Below are positions 45,257 through 53,913 of a stretch of 64,000 nt of DNA, piece by piece. Made by a program: the position numbers and the translations under genes. Below the pieces are notes generated by a model. The model was not told the DNA's origin and searched no databases. It saw only the letters and a list, made by a program, of their open reading frames with translations. Source of the stretch: Bin80 sp964291275 (GTDB lineage Bacteria; Bacteroidota; Rhodothermia; Rhodothermales; Bin80); contig OZ219800.1 of the NCBI GenBank assembly GCA_964291275.2, positions 992,001 to 1,056,000 on the forward strand, written 5' to 3'. Numbering within the stretch: position 1 is the first letter of the stretch; each line of letters begins with the position of its first letter.

Positions 45257-48019
45257 ATGCACATTCGATTATCTGTCCTTACAAGTACGATACTGTTTCT
45301 TTTGCTGTTGGCCCCTGCCACTGTGGCACAGACTGATCGTTTTGATGTGAGCGGCAGCGTAGTTGATGACGAAGAACTCCCACTGCCAAAGGCCACGGTG
45401 GTGCTGCTCACCCGTACTGATTCGGTACTGACCAAATTCACTACAACGGCGTCCAATGGTACGTTCATACTGAGGCGGGTCCCGGCTGGCGAGTATATCC
45501 TCCAAATCACATACGTCGGTTTCTCCACTCTGCGTAAGGATATTGCGCTGCTTGATGAGGATCTAGATGTCGGCAAGCTAACCATGACTATGCTTGTTGA
45601 GGAACTGGGAGAGGTCGTAGTCAGCGCTGACCATATCCCATTTGTCGTTAAGCGTGATACGCTGGAGTACAATGCCAATGCATTCACAGTGCGTCCCAAT
45701 GATGCAGTTGAAGATCTACTGAGACGCCTACCTGGCATAGAAGTGGAAGCGGATGGCTCCATCAAAGCCCAAGGAGAAACTGTTGAGAATGTTCTGGTTG
45801 ATGGCAAAGAATTCTTCGCTGACACCCCCTCAGTTGTTACAAAAAATTTGCCCGCACAGGCAGTAGATAAAGTGCAGGTGTACGATAAGGACAGTGATCA
45901 GGCAGAGTTCACCGGTGTACCGGACGGACAGGAGGAGAAGACTATTGATCTTCTGCTCAAGGAGGATTCCAAACAAGGCCTGATGGGAAATTTGACGGGA
46001 GCTATCGGAGGAGAACAAACACCGGGTGGGCGTTATGCCACCCGCGTGAATCTCATGCGCTTTTCGCCAAATACCCAACTTTCTCTTCTCGGTAATGCAA
46101 ATAATGTGGGACAATCCGGTATTGGTGTCGAAGACATTGTCGGCCTTATGATGGCAAGTGGTGGGAAAAGCTTCATATCTCCTTCCATGCTCGGTGCCCT
46201 GGGTGCAGGAGGGGGGGGCGGATTTTCGGAGTCCATTACTTTGGGACTGAATGCCGGTCATGATTTCTCGAAAAACAATTATTTACGCGGCAGTTATTCC
46301 TTGGATAAGCTGGATCAACTACAAAACAGTACGACGCAGCGCCACGAGCTTGCAGGCCAGAATGCGTCAGCTTACGGAGATGATTTTTCAACGGTTAACG
46401 CAGACAATCTGGGACACAGAGTAAACCTCAACGCACAGGTACAACTATCACCCGGCCATCGAATTCGGGCCCGCAGTACGGTGCGATGGAGCCTGTCCGG
46501 CCTTGCGCAGACAGGAGTACAGCAAACCTTCGGCCATCAGCAACTTCTGCTCAACGAAGCCCAAAGTGCCATTGATTCAGAAAATACCAACATCAACGGA
46601 TCTGGAACACTTACCTGGAGGAAAAAACTCTCAGATAGCGGAACCAGTCTGGTTGCAACGGCCGGCCTGACGTTATCCGACAGTGACGAGCTTGCAGAAA
46701 TACTCACCCGTACGGGCCTCGCCAGAACAGGCAATATTATGACCTGGGAAGAGATCCAGCAGGATCAGGACCAGTTTGGAAGAACTGAAGGGGCCGACTT
46801 CCGATTGTCCTTGACGCATCCTATGGACAATGGTTTTTCAATTCTGACCTTCGGAGAACGGGACTTTTCACGACGAGAGGAGGATAAACGCTTCTACGAT
46901 ACGAAAGACCGCATCCGTCAATTGAATCCTCAACTTAGCCGTGCCTTTGAACGCACCTACACCTATTACAGGACTGGAGTCAGGCTCACACGAGACAATG
47001 ATAGCGGATGGCTCGCACTTCAAGTCCACCTGCAACGATCGCAACTTGATGGCACCTCGGATAACAATTTTCCTGCCGTAAGCGCTGGATATACACATAT
47101 CCTCCCCGAAGTACAATACAAACGAACTCTAAAGGAAAATCAGACCATAGAGGTGCGCTACGGAACAGATACGCGTGAACCTACGCTACAGGAACTACAG
47201 CCCTTCTCCAATAACCGTGATCCACTTCGGATATATACAGGAAATCCTGATCTCGAACCCGAGACTAGTCACACGGTGTCTGGGTCCTTTCAGTCCTTTG
47301 ATCCGTGGACCTACCTGAATATTTTTGCATATCTCCGCACAACCTACACCCGAAATCAAATTGTACCAACCCGCTCAATTGATACGTCACTCCGTCAAAC
47401 CGTCAGCGCAATTAACTCCGATGCCGGCTGGAATACTCAGATGCGTGCAAGTGTGGGCGTGCCCATCCGACCACTTAAAATTCAAGTGAGACTGAATAAC
47501 AATCTGACCCTATCTACAGGGTCAGAGTTCATCAACTCAGTCGAAAACGCTAGCCAGATCATACGCAACGGCCTGGGCATTTCTATATCCAACCGAAATC
47601 AGGATATCATTGAACTGGAAGCGGGGATTCGGGGAACCTACAATTATGTCGACTACTCGATCAATAAAAACCTCAACCAGCAGTATATCAACAGCTCCTA
47701 CACCTTTGATGTGAGTTGGCACCCCACCTTTAACTGGACCATAAATGCTGATCTACGCTACCAAACCTATGATCAGGATGTATTTGGAGAGGTAAGAAAC
47801 AAAGCACTGGTCGGAGCATCACTTAAGCGCCTGTTCATGAATGAACGTGCGTCTATTACGCTTGAAATCCACGATCTGTTTAACCAGAACTTAGCCGTGA
47901 ACTTCAACAACTCTGCAAGCTATATCTCTGAGCGCCGCACGGAAACACTGGGGCGCTACATCATGCTGCGGCTTTCCTACCGCCTGAGTGCACTTGGTGG
48001 AGGATTATTCAAAATGTAG
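45257..48019 (+). CDS. TonB-dependent receptor-like outer-membrane protein with CarboxypepD_reg domain
   Basis: 920 residues from ATG 45257, one base after the upstream stop. A signal peptide (to AQ, about residue 25) is followed by a carboxypeptidase-regulatory-like domain (VSGSVVDDEELPLPKATVVL, LRRVPAGEYILQITYVGF). Next is a plug-like segment with DAVEDLLRRLPGIEVEADG, VENVLVDGKEFF and NLPAQAVDKVQVYD. The rest is a barrel of the outer-membrane-beta-barrel (OMP_b-brl_3) type, with YGTDTREPTLQELQPFSNNRDPL and NPDLEPETSHTVSGSF. Such proteins pair with GLPGLI proteins. The substrate is unknown. Its stop abuts the converging tRNA gene. Confidence 0.9.
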   Translation: MHIRLSVLTSTILFLLLLAPATVAQTDRFDVSGSVVDDEELPLPKATVVLLTRTDSVLTKFTTTASNGTFILRRVPAGEYILQITYVGFSTLRKDIALLDEDLDVGKLTMTMLVEELGEVVVSADHIPFVVKRDTLEYNANAFTVRPNDAVEDLLRRLPGIEVEADGSIKAQGETVENVLVDGKEFFADTPSVVTKNLPAQAVDKVQVYDKDSDQAEFTGVPDGQEEKTIDLLLKEDSKQGLMGNLTGAIGGEQTPGGRYATRVNLMRFSPNTQLSLLGNANNVGQSGIGVEDIVGLMMASGGKSFISPSMLGALGAGGGGGFSESITLGLNAGHDFSKNNYLRGSYSLDKLDQLQNSTTQRHELAGQNASAYGDDFSTVNADNLGHRVNLNAQVQLSPGHRIRARSTVRWSLSGLAQTGVQQTFGHQQLLLNEAQSAIDSENTNINGSGTLTWRKKLSDSGTSLVATAGLTLSDSDELAEILTRTGLARTGNIMTWEEIQQDQDQFGRTEGADFRLSLTHPMDNGFSILTFGERDFSRREEDKRFYDTKDRIRQLNPQLSRAFERTYTYYRTGVRLTRDNDSGWLALQVHLQRSQLDGTSDNNFPAVSAGYTHILPEVQYKRTLKENQTIEVRYGTDTREPTLQELQPFSNNRDPLRIYTGNPDLEPETSHTVSGSFQSFDPWTYLNIFAYLRTTYTRNQIVPTRSIDTSLRQTVSAINSDAGWNTQMRASVGVPIRPLKIQVRLNNNLTLSTGSEFINSVENASQIIRNGLGISISNRNQDIIELEAGIRGTYNYVDYSINKNLNQQYINSSYTFDVSWHPTFNWTINADLRYQTYDQDVFGEVRNKALVGASLKRLFMNERASITLEIHDLFNQNLAVNFNNSASYISERRTETLGRYIMLRLSYRLSALGGGLFKM

Positions 48020-48102
48020 TACCGGGGGCGGGACTCGAACCCGCACGGCCCTAAGGCCAACGGATTTTAAGTCCGTTGCGTCTACCATTCCGCCACCCCG
48101 GC
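48020..48102 (-). tRNA. tRNA-Leu (anticodon TAA)
   Basis: The minus strand folds as a class II tRNA. The acceptor is GCCGGGG with CCCCGGT, followed by A as discriminator. The D-arm is TGGCGGAATGGTAGACGC. The anticodon stem ACGGA/TCCGT has loop CTTAAAA (anticodon TAA). A long variable arm (TGGCCTTAGGGCC) and a T-arm with GGTTCGAGTCC complete it. CCA is not encoded. The 3' end directly abuts the receptor gene's stop codon. Confidence 0.95.
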
Positions 48103-48148
48103 CTGCGGCGAGCAAACGAATTTACGTCATAAAGCGTTCCTTGGCAGA

Positions 48149-48928
48149 ATGGAAAAACCTATAGCCAATCGTCTTCGCCGTCGCGTCCGTGCAGCTGCCC
48201 TGCATTCTCGTGTACCTTATTCCGGCCGCTCAAGAGCCGTGTTGGCATTGATGGTTGACAGCCACTGGATGTGTGGGGTTCGGGTCGAAAATGCCTCCTA
48301 TCCACTGGTCATTCCTGCACTATCTGCAGTACTTGCAAGTGCAAACTCCATTGGACGACGGGATATCACTGCCCTTGTGTTCAGTGGTCACGTAAAACTG
48401 GAAGAAAAAACAATGATCCAGCAATCATTCACCGGTCCTATGGAACAGCTGGCCGAAGATATTCTGGGATATCCAGGGAGTATAAACGAACTTGGTGATG
48501 AGCTGATTACTGGCCGGCATTTTCCAGATAAGCTGGATACAGCAACCGGAATACGTCTCGCGCGACAGGTGACACAACATGCTTACATTCCCGAATCGGA
48601 CTTTCCCGTAGGTGCTCTCGTCGTCACACGCGACCAAACGTACTACCAGGGCGTCAACGTGGAGCACGGTGACTGGACACAAATGCTCTGTGCTGAGCGG
48701 ATAGCAATTGCTGCAGCTGTCAGTGCTGGGGATACAGATATCCAGTATGTCTATATTTCGTGCCCGAAGGCACCTGCTACTGCCACTCCCTGTGGTGCCT
48801 GCAGACAGGTGCTCTGTGAGATTGCCCCCGAAGCTATCGTGTGGATGGATCGTGGAGAACAAACTCCTGAATGTTTTCGTACTTTGGACCTACTCCCGAG
48901 GGCTTTTGCTCTGAATAAGCCGGGATGA
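48149..48928 (+). CDS. cdd: Cytidine deaminase, two-domain, catalytic site in the C-terminal half
   Basis: 259 residues with two cytidine-deaminase folds. The N-terminal one (about 10-90) keeps PYSGRSRAVLALMVD and GVRVENASY but lacks the zinc ligands: where CAE is expected it reads VIPALSAVLAS. The C-terminal one (about 125-245) is complete: SDFPVGALVV, GVNVEHGDWTQMLCAERIAI (zinc Cys and catalytic Glu) and ATPCGACRQVL (two zinc Cys). It deaminates cytidine or deoxycytidine in pyrimidine salvage. In E. coli Cdd the active domain is the first one, so the arrangement is reversed here. Probably a homodimer. Confidence 0.85.
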   Translation: MEKPIANRLRRRVRAAALHSRVPYSGRSRAVLALMVDSHWMCGVRVENASYPLVIPALSAVLASANSIGRRDITALVFSGHVKLEEKTMIQQSFTGPMEQLAEDILGYPGSINELGDELITGRHFPDKLDTATGIRLARQVTQHAYIPESDFPVGALVVTRDQTYYQGVNVEHGDWTQMLCAERIAIAAAVSAGDTDIQYVYISCPKAPATATPCGACRQVLCEIAPEAIVWMDRGEQTPECFRTLDLLPRAFALNKPG

Positions 48929-48964
48929 ACCTCAATATTATCTACCACCGTCAGTTTCAATCTC

Positions 48965-50665
48965 ATGCGTCAGATTACACTTATTGTACTCCTGCTTTCG
49001 TTGGTTCACGTTGCAATCGCCCAAGAAAAAACTAAACACTGGATATTCTTGACCGACAAGCTGGATGCAGCCAGCAAGCACACCTTGGTTGAGTCTGAAT
49101 ATCTTACAGAAGCCGCTGTGGCACGACGTGCTCTACGGGGAAAGCCAAAACTGGTTACCAAGTTTGCCCTGCAGGATGCTCCGATTTCTCAGGCCTACGA
49201 AGCAGACCTCGCAACAATGGGAATTACTGTTGCCCAACGCAGTCGCTGGCTTAATGCTGTCACTGCATGGCTGAGCGAAGATGAGATCACCCAGGTAGCT
49301 GCCCTACCCTATGTGCGCGATCTACGCCCCGTAGCACATCTGAAACCGTCTGTACTGCCGAACATCCCCGTTTCCCCCGTGATTGCCGAACGGACCTCAT
49401 CCCAATGCCCATCAGCCGTTTACGGAAACTCCTGTGGGCAACTGGATATCGTGAACGCTATCCCACCTATCAAACGAGACATAAATGGCCGCGGAGTAAT
49501 CTTGGGGTTTTTGGATACTAACTTTTCTCCACCTGGGGAAAGTCCCTTTAGTCACTCTTCACTAAGACATATCCGTGATTCCGGGCGCCTGACCGAGGTA
49601 CGGGATTTTTCGGAACGGGATCCCACGCACCCTTGCAATAGCACTAATACCCACGGCATGAATGTTGCCTCAGTTGCAGTAGGCTATCATGAAGGTGAGC
49701 TTATTGGCCCCGGTCACGGTGCAACGATATATGCGGCAACAACGGAATGCACTACATATGAGCGGAACATCGAGGAAGATAATTTTGTGGCTGCTGTAGA
49801 ATGGATGGAATCGGAGGGAGTGGACGTCATGACTTCATCGTTAGGATACCTTGGTTTTGACATCGGTCAATATAGCTACCTAACGAGTGACTTGGATGGC
49901 GATACCGGACTCACAACAATAGCTCTTGACTGGGCTGCGCAGCGCGGTGTGGTCACCGTAACAAGTGCGGGCAATTCAGGGGCACGGGGCCCGTCATCGA
50001 TTACTACCCCCGCGGATGGTGACTCGGTGATAAGCGTAGGAGGCGTAACTTCCTCCGGGCGTTTATGGAGCACCAGCAGCCGTGGTCCAACAGCTGACGG
50101 TCGCATAAAACCCGACGTTTCTGCACAGGGCGCAGGGGTGACCGTAGGACATACCGGCGGGTATGGCCCCTCAAACGGTACGTCATTTTCCGCCCCAATG
50201 GTTGCTGGAATCGTGACGCAGATTCTTCAAGTTAACCCGAGGCTTGGACCAAGAGACGTATGGCATGTCTTAAACTCAACAGCCAGCCGGTCTGGCACGC
50301 CCGATAATAATCTAGGCTGGGGTATTGTGGATGCCGATGCTGCAGTCATGATGACGATCGCACTCAATCGCTCAGATCAAACTACACCAGTCCCTGGCAA
50401 CCTGACTGTGCATCCCCCATACCCCAATCCGTTCCAGAACACTGCTCATTTCACTATTGAAGCGTTTGAGCCTATACTGCATGCCCGACTTGCAATTTTC
50501 GACATGTTGGGGCGCGAGGTTGCCACCGTTTATGAAGGGTCGATCAGTGCGGGCGGTATGCCTGTAGCTTTTGACGGGACCCATTTACCTCCTGGCGTTT
50601 ACGCATATACTTTGGAGGTTGATGGGAGAACCCAGTCCGGCATGATGACACGTCTGCGCCATTAA
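48965..50665 (+). CDS. Secreted subtilisin-like (S8) peptidase with T9SS-type sorting domain
   Basis: 566 residues. A signal peptide (to about 20, VAIAQ) and a propeptide-like region (about 21-130) precede the S8 domain. The triad is Asp in ILGFLDTNFS (about 180), His in NTHGMNVASVAVG (about 231) and Ser in NGTSFSAPMVAG (about 405), with the oxyanion Asn in TSAGNSGARG. The last about 85 residues form a sorting domain (YPNPFQNTAHFTI, LAIFDMLGREVATV, LPPGVYAYTLEV) as used by the type IX system. It is an extracellular protease, preceded by cytidine deaminase without an obvious functional link. Confidence 0.92.
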   Translation: MRQITLIVLLLSLVHVAIAQEKTKHWIFLTDKLDAASKHTLVESEYLTEAAVARRALRGKPKLVTKFALQDAPISQAYEADLATMGITVAQRSRWLNAVTAWLSEDEITQVAALPYVRDLRPVAHLKPSVLPNIPVSPVIAERTSSQCPSAVYGNSCGQLDIVNAIPPIKRDINGRGVILGFLDTNFSPPGESPFSHSSLRHIRDSGRLTEVRDFSERDPTHPCNSTNTHGMNVASVAVGYHEGELIGPGHGATIYAATTECTTYERNIEEDNFVAAVEWMESEGVDVMTSSLGYLGFDIGQYSYLTSDLDGDTGLTTIALDWAAQRGVVTVTSAGNSGARGPSSITTPADGDSVISVGGVTSSGRLWSTSSRGPTADGRIKPDVSAQGAGVTVGHTGGYGPSNGTSFSAPMVAGIVTQILQVNPRLGPRDVWHVLNSTASRSGTPDNNLGWGIVDADAAVMMTIALNRSDQTTPVPGNLTVHPPYPNPFQNTAHFTIEAFEPILHARLAIFDMLGREVATVYEGSISAGGMPVAFDGTHLPPGVYAYTLEVDGRTQSGMMTRLRH

Positions 50666-50805
50666 GCATTGTGAGCTCTCGTTTACTCTGCTGATCATGC
50701 AAGGCATAATCTGCCTGCATTATGGTTCCCGCTCGTAATACAAGTATCATGCAGGCGCTTATCCCCAGAGACTGTTGAAAAAAGGCGTTCAAATTTCAAA
50801 GAAGA

Positions 50806-52212
50806 GGGTCTTGGGCCAATCTTGTGAAAACGCAATTTTCATTTCATTCTGGGGGAGAGGTCCAAGCCTCCGAGATGGAAGTAAATGGCGGTTGCAAATC
50901 GTTCATTATTTCGGAATCCGCGGGCGCGTACTTTGACTGTTTTTATTCGGCTGTTGATGCTTTCGGCCGGGCCATTGCTGACCTTGAGAATAATTGCATT
51001 GATGATTCCCCACAGGTGGTTTTTAATGGTTTTGGCGGCTTCCTTGACCGGCTCCAAGCGGCAGCGCATGGCCCAGGAAAGCCATCTTTTCCAGCCCTTG
51101 CGGGCCCAGGTGGGATGTACATAATGCCATAAATTTCGTGCCATCTCCTTGATGGCCCACGCCCGGGCGGTTTTCAACGAACTGTTCTTCAACGATTGAA
51201 ACCGCGCTTTCTGCTTCTTGGACATATTTTCCCGGTTCGTTAGCCAGTCGTACTTACTTCCGGTGAGGGTCGTATCTCCTTCGGCGCGTAAAGCCTTGTG
51301 CTCTTGCCGACGCACTTTGTCCACGGCCTCCCCCAGATACTTCGCCACATGAAACCGGTCAAACGCAATCTTCTTCGCTGCATCAGCTACACACGCCAAG
51401 GTGGCAGAGATGTAGGCGGGCCACATGTCCATGCTAACGCTCTCAATCCCCGCCAATTGTTCTGGTGTGAGACTTAAATACCAGCGCTTTAGCACCGCTT
51501 TCGTGCGTCCGATCCCCACATACAGGACCCTGCCTGCCTTTGCATCGGAAACGACCGTAACGTATTTATGTCGCTTACGGAAGGAGGTCTCATCCACGCA
51601 AATGTGCGGAATAATCTCCGTTTGTCTGCGCCGAAGTCCTCGCTCTACCGCGTGCTCCATGATCCTTGAAATCACTTTCCATCCCACGCCGAGCTGCCGC
51701 GATACTGCGGATACCCTCGCATCCCCAAGCCATCCAATTACCATCTCTTCAAAGTCAAAGGTGTGCCGGGAACTCGACGATGCCCAAGGAACCTGCACCG
51801 TCCGAACTCCACACGCTGGACACTTTACACGCGGAACCCGGGCAATCAACTCCGTACGATAGGTACAGGTATCTAAGTGCCGCCAGGAACGTGCCTCGCG
51901 CAAATCATAAAAGGAACAAGCCGCCTTACACTTCGGACATGACAGCAATGATGTATCCGTGCAGATCACCGTTACCCGCCGTACCCGATCCTTATCATCA
52001 TAACGATCCTCTGAAATCTCCCAAGGCGATTCAAGCCCTATACTCCTATGGATGCTCGCCTCATCCTTTTTCATTGTATTCGCATCTGTTTCAAGTGAAA
52101 TTTTCCCCAGAATAACGACCAAAAATAGAGCACATAAACACTACTGTCATGACCACCTTATACCGAATTTTCCTGAATTTACAGATCTCGTCATAATATT
52201 GGGTGAAGGGCC
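50806..52212 (-). mobile_element. ISL3-family insertion sequence 2
   Basis: 1407 bp with imperfect inverted ends (GGGTCTTGGGCCAATCTTGT and GGCCCTTCACCCAATATTAT, 16 of 23 match). The perfect 8-bp duplication AAAGAAGA lies at 50798-50805 and 52213-52220. It has almost the same length as ISL3 element 1. Confidence 0.95.
50839..52074 (-). CDS. ISL3-family transposase
   Basis: 411 residues from ATG 52074 (MKKDEASIHRSIGLESPWEI). A longer frame upstream runs into the element end and is not needed. The zinc finger has CPKCKAAC and CPACGVRT. The DDE domain has ICVDETSFRKRHKYVTVVSD, SVSMDMWPAYI and NGPAESINSRIKTVKVRARG. It is close to the transposase at 36362 over most of its length, most strongly at the C-terminus, so the two are related but separate ISL3 species. 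It is intact and probably functional. Confidence 0.93.
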   Translation of the reverse strand: MKKDEASIHRSIGLESPWEISEDRYDDKDRVRRVTVICTDTSLLSCPKCKAACSFYDLREARSWRHLDTCTYRTELIARVPRVKCPACGVRTVQVPWASSSSRHTFDFEEMVIGWLGDARVSAVSRQLGVGWKVISRIMEHAVERGLRRRQTEIIPHICVDETSFRKRHKYVTVVSDAKAGRVLYVGIGRTKAVLKRWYLSLTPEQLAGIESVSMDMWPAYISATLACVADAAKKIAFDRFHVAKYLGEAVDKVRRQEHKALRAEGDTTLTGSKYDWLTNRENMSKKQKARFQSLKNSSLKTARAWAIKEMARNLWHYVHPTWARKGWKRWLSWAMRCRLEPVKEAAKTIKNHLWGIINAIILKVSNGPAESINSRIKTVKVRARGFRNNERFATAIYFHLGGLDLSPRMK

Positions 52213-52376
52213 AAAGAAGAATACTTCAAGGGGCAACTTTGTATACATGCCAGACCACCTCTAGTAATTTGTTTACTTCGGGATCGTTCTCCCTAAGGTC
52301 AGCTAATTCCCTGTTTAGAAAATCCCTAGCTTGGATCTCCCCCAATCCGTATGAGCCAAAATATTCACGATATGAA

Positions 52377-52848
52377 TTAAAGGTGACTTCTATTGCCCCC
52401 TGTATCTTTTGCAAGATACAGGGGGTGCTGAATTGACGCTAGACACTCGGCGACCGCCGCTCGTCCACCACCCTTCGGAGAAGAAGGCCTTTCGGTTAGA
52501 CTGGCATCTACTATTGCCCCACCGTCACGGCCAGACCATGTGCGTGCAATTGATCGTTGACCGTCTCCAGTAAACCATCCCAAGCACCCAAGGCAACCAA
52601 ACGCGTGCGAAAACGACTGATCGTAATGTGGTCAGGAACGAAATCCTCAATCGCTAAACCACAAAAATGCCGCGCAGAAAGCGTATCCATACACGTAACT
52701 CAAGCTCCCGATCCGACAACTTGTGCCATTGTCTCACCAAAAGCATCTTGAACGACTTCAGCGGTTCATACGCCTTCTGACCACGAGGCCGCTTCCCCAC
52801 CGGGTAAATCTCCAAAAAGAGCCGCCCGATGAATTCCCAGTTCATCAC
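52377..52848 (-). pseudogene. IS5-family (IS427-like) transposase pseudogene
   Basis: The N-terminus is readable (MNWEFIGRLFLEIYPVGKRP, LKSFKMLLVRQWHKLSDREL). It then shifts frame into IEDFVPDHITISRFRTRLVA with LHAHGLAVT, and again into GAIVDASLTERPSSPKG with the first catalytic Asp. At least two single-base frameshifts are present, and homology stops near 52440, before the remaining catalytic residues. Confidence 0.85.
52396..52425. repeat. Perfect 13-bp hairpin palindrome
   Basis: CCCCCTGTATCTT, loop TTGC, AAGATACAGGGGG. It lies where IS5 homology stops. Confidence 0.8.
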
Positions 52849-53072
52849 CTTATTTTACGCCACGTTAATGGCCCGCTTTGCTGCTGTGGCATCCATCAAA
52901 TGTTGACCAAAACTCATCCGCACGATACGGGATGTGAAATGATAAGGCATACAACCAACTACTAACTGAACAGCACGAATCTAACATAATTCCATAGTTT
53001 TGTGCAGCCGTCTCAGATTGTTGGAGGTGGCTAAACCTGGACGCTCAAACCGCTAGGGAATCCAGACACAGG

Positions 53073-53420
53073 AATTAATGAAGCGCATCCCAGATGAAGT
53101 AGCGGCTCGCTAGTGGTTCGAAGGTGTTCACCGGCCAGACGGTAACCTGTTTTGCCTTTGCTGTGGATCTACAAATGTGTACCGCTGTACGCATAAGGAA
53201 ATGCCTTTCAGGTGTCGTGACCGCGAGGAGTATTTTAGTGTTAAGACCGGCACGGCAATTCCGCACTCAAACCTGCCCCTAAAAACATGGGTCTGAGCAA
53301 TATACCTTGAGTCAATGTCTCTCAATGGTATATCAAGTATGACGTTGCATGCCGAACCTTGCGCAGGTGACCAAGGTTCCAGTTCGACATGGTTCCAGCT
53401 TCAAACCCAAAAGCCCGCCG
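53073..53420 (+). pseudogene. IS1595-family transposase remnant (copy C)
   Basis: Plus-strand frame: MKRIPDEVAAR, stop, WFEGVHRPDGNLFCLCC, GSTNVYRCTHKEMPFRCRDR, EEYFSVKTGTAIPHSNLPLK, TWV, stop, AIYLESMSLNGISSM. It carries the zinc ribbon and the N-terminal helical region of an IS1595 transposase with two nonsense codons, then decays. No catalytic domain remains. It is from a different subgroup than copies A and B. Confidence 0.82.
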
Positions 53421-53496
53421 ACCATTCGGATTCCAGACTGGCCAGCGGGTCCCCCTCATTCCTTCCAAGACAGACTACCAAGCGTGCAGGGGAATA

Positions 53497-53913
53497 TCAA
53501 GCCCTCCCCACCTCTTCCTCATCAAATGAAAAACGAGCGCTCCGAATGTGAGGAAACTTTAACATCTCACAATATGCGTCATAAGCACGTTGCAATTGCT
53601 CAGGAATATGATATCTTCTCAAAGGAGCAGTAAACATCCTGTGAGGATGCTTAAACACCAGTGAAAATATCCATATCATAACAACAACATTGCCTAAGTA
53701 ATATACTCCCCTACCTACAACAAAAGAAGAGAAACCACCTAGAGGTGTCCACATCCAAGCTTCAAAAAATGCAACGGCACCCAAAAACACCACATTGAAA
53801 ATCATCAGTCCTTTAAGAACTGTTATTTGTCTTCTAGCACGACCGTATGACTGGAATAGAAAATCCGCTGCGTCTACTTCAGGAAGGTTCCTCAAAAATT
53901 GAGAATCTCTCAT
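53497..53913 (-). CDS. Hypothetical two-TM membrane protein paired with the upstream lipoprotein
   Basis: 138 residues. Two hydrophobic segments (about 33-53, ITVLKGLMIFNVVFLGAVAF; about 66-88, VVGRGVYYLGNVVVMIWIFS) form a hairpin. Helical, charged cytoplasmic-looking tails lie on both sides (RRYHIPEQLQRAYDAYCEML). No family is recognised. The start overlaps the stop of the upstream gene by 4 bases (ATGA), so the two are translated together. A role as partner or protector of the lipoprotein product is only a guess. Confidence 0.7.
   Translation of the reverse strand: MRDSQFLRNLPEVDAADFLFQSYGRARRQITVLKGLMIFNVVFLGAVAFFEAWMWTPLGGFSSFVVGRGVYYLGNVVVMIWIFSLVFKHPHRMFTAPLRRYHIPEQLQRAYDAYCEMLKFPHIRSARFSFDEEEVGRA

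Larger units (their letters stand above)
50768..53014 (-). mobile_element. IS5-family element remnant, carrying a nested ISL3 insertion
   Basis: The ends look like inverted repeats: GAGACTGTTGAAAAAAG at 50768 and GAGACGGCTGCACAAAACTA read from 53014. Without the ISL3 element and its duplicated 8 bp about 830 bp remain, a plausible IS5 length. The transposase is broken, and part of the interior (about 52221-52436) is not IS5-like. No target duplication is seen. Confidence 0.55.

Noticed and set aside
52226..52414. 62-residue minus-strand frame starting at a TTG in the palindrome
   Set aside because: The start lies in the stem of a perfect hairpin and the region is a broken IS; not convincing as a gene.
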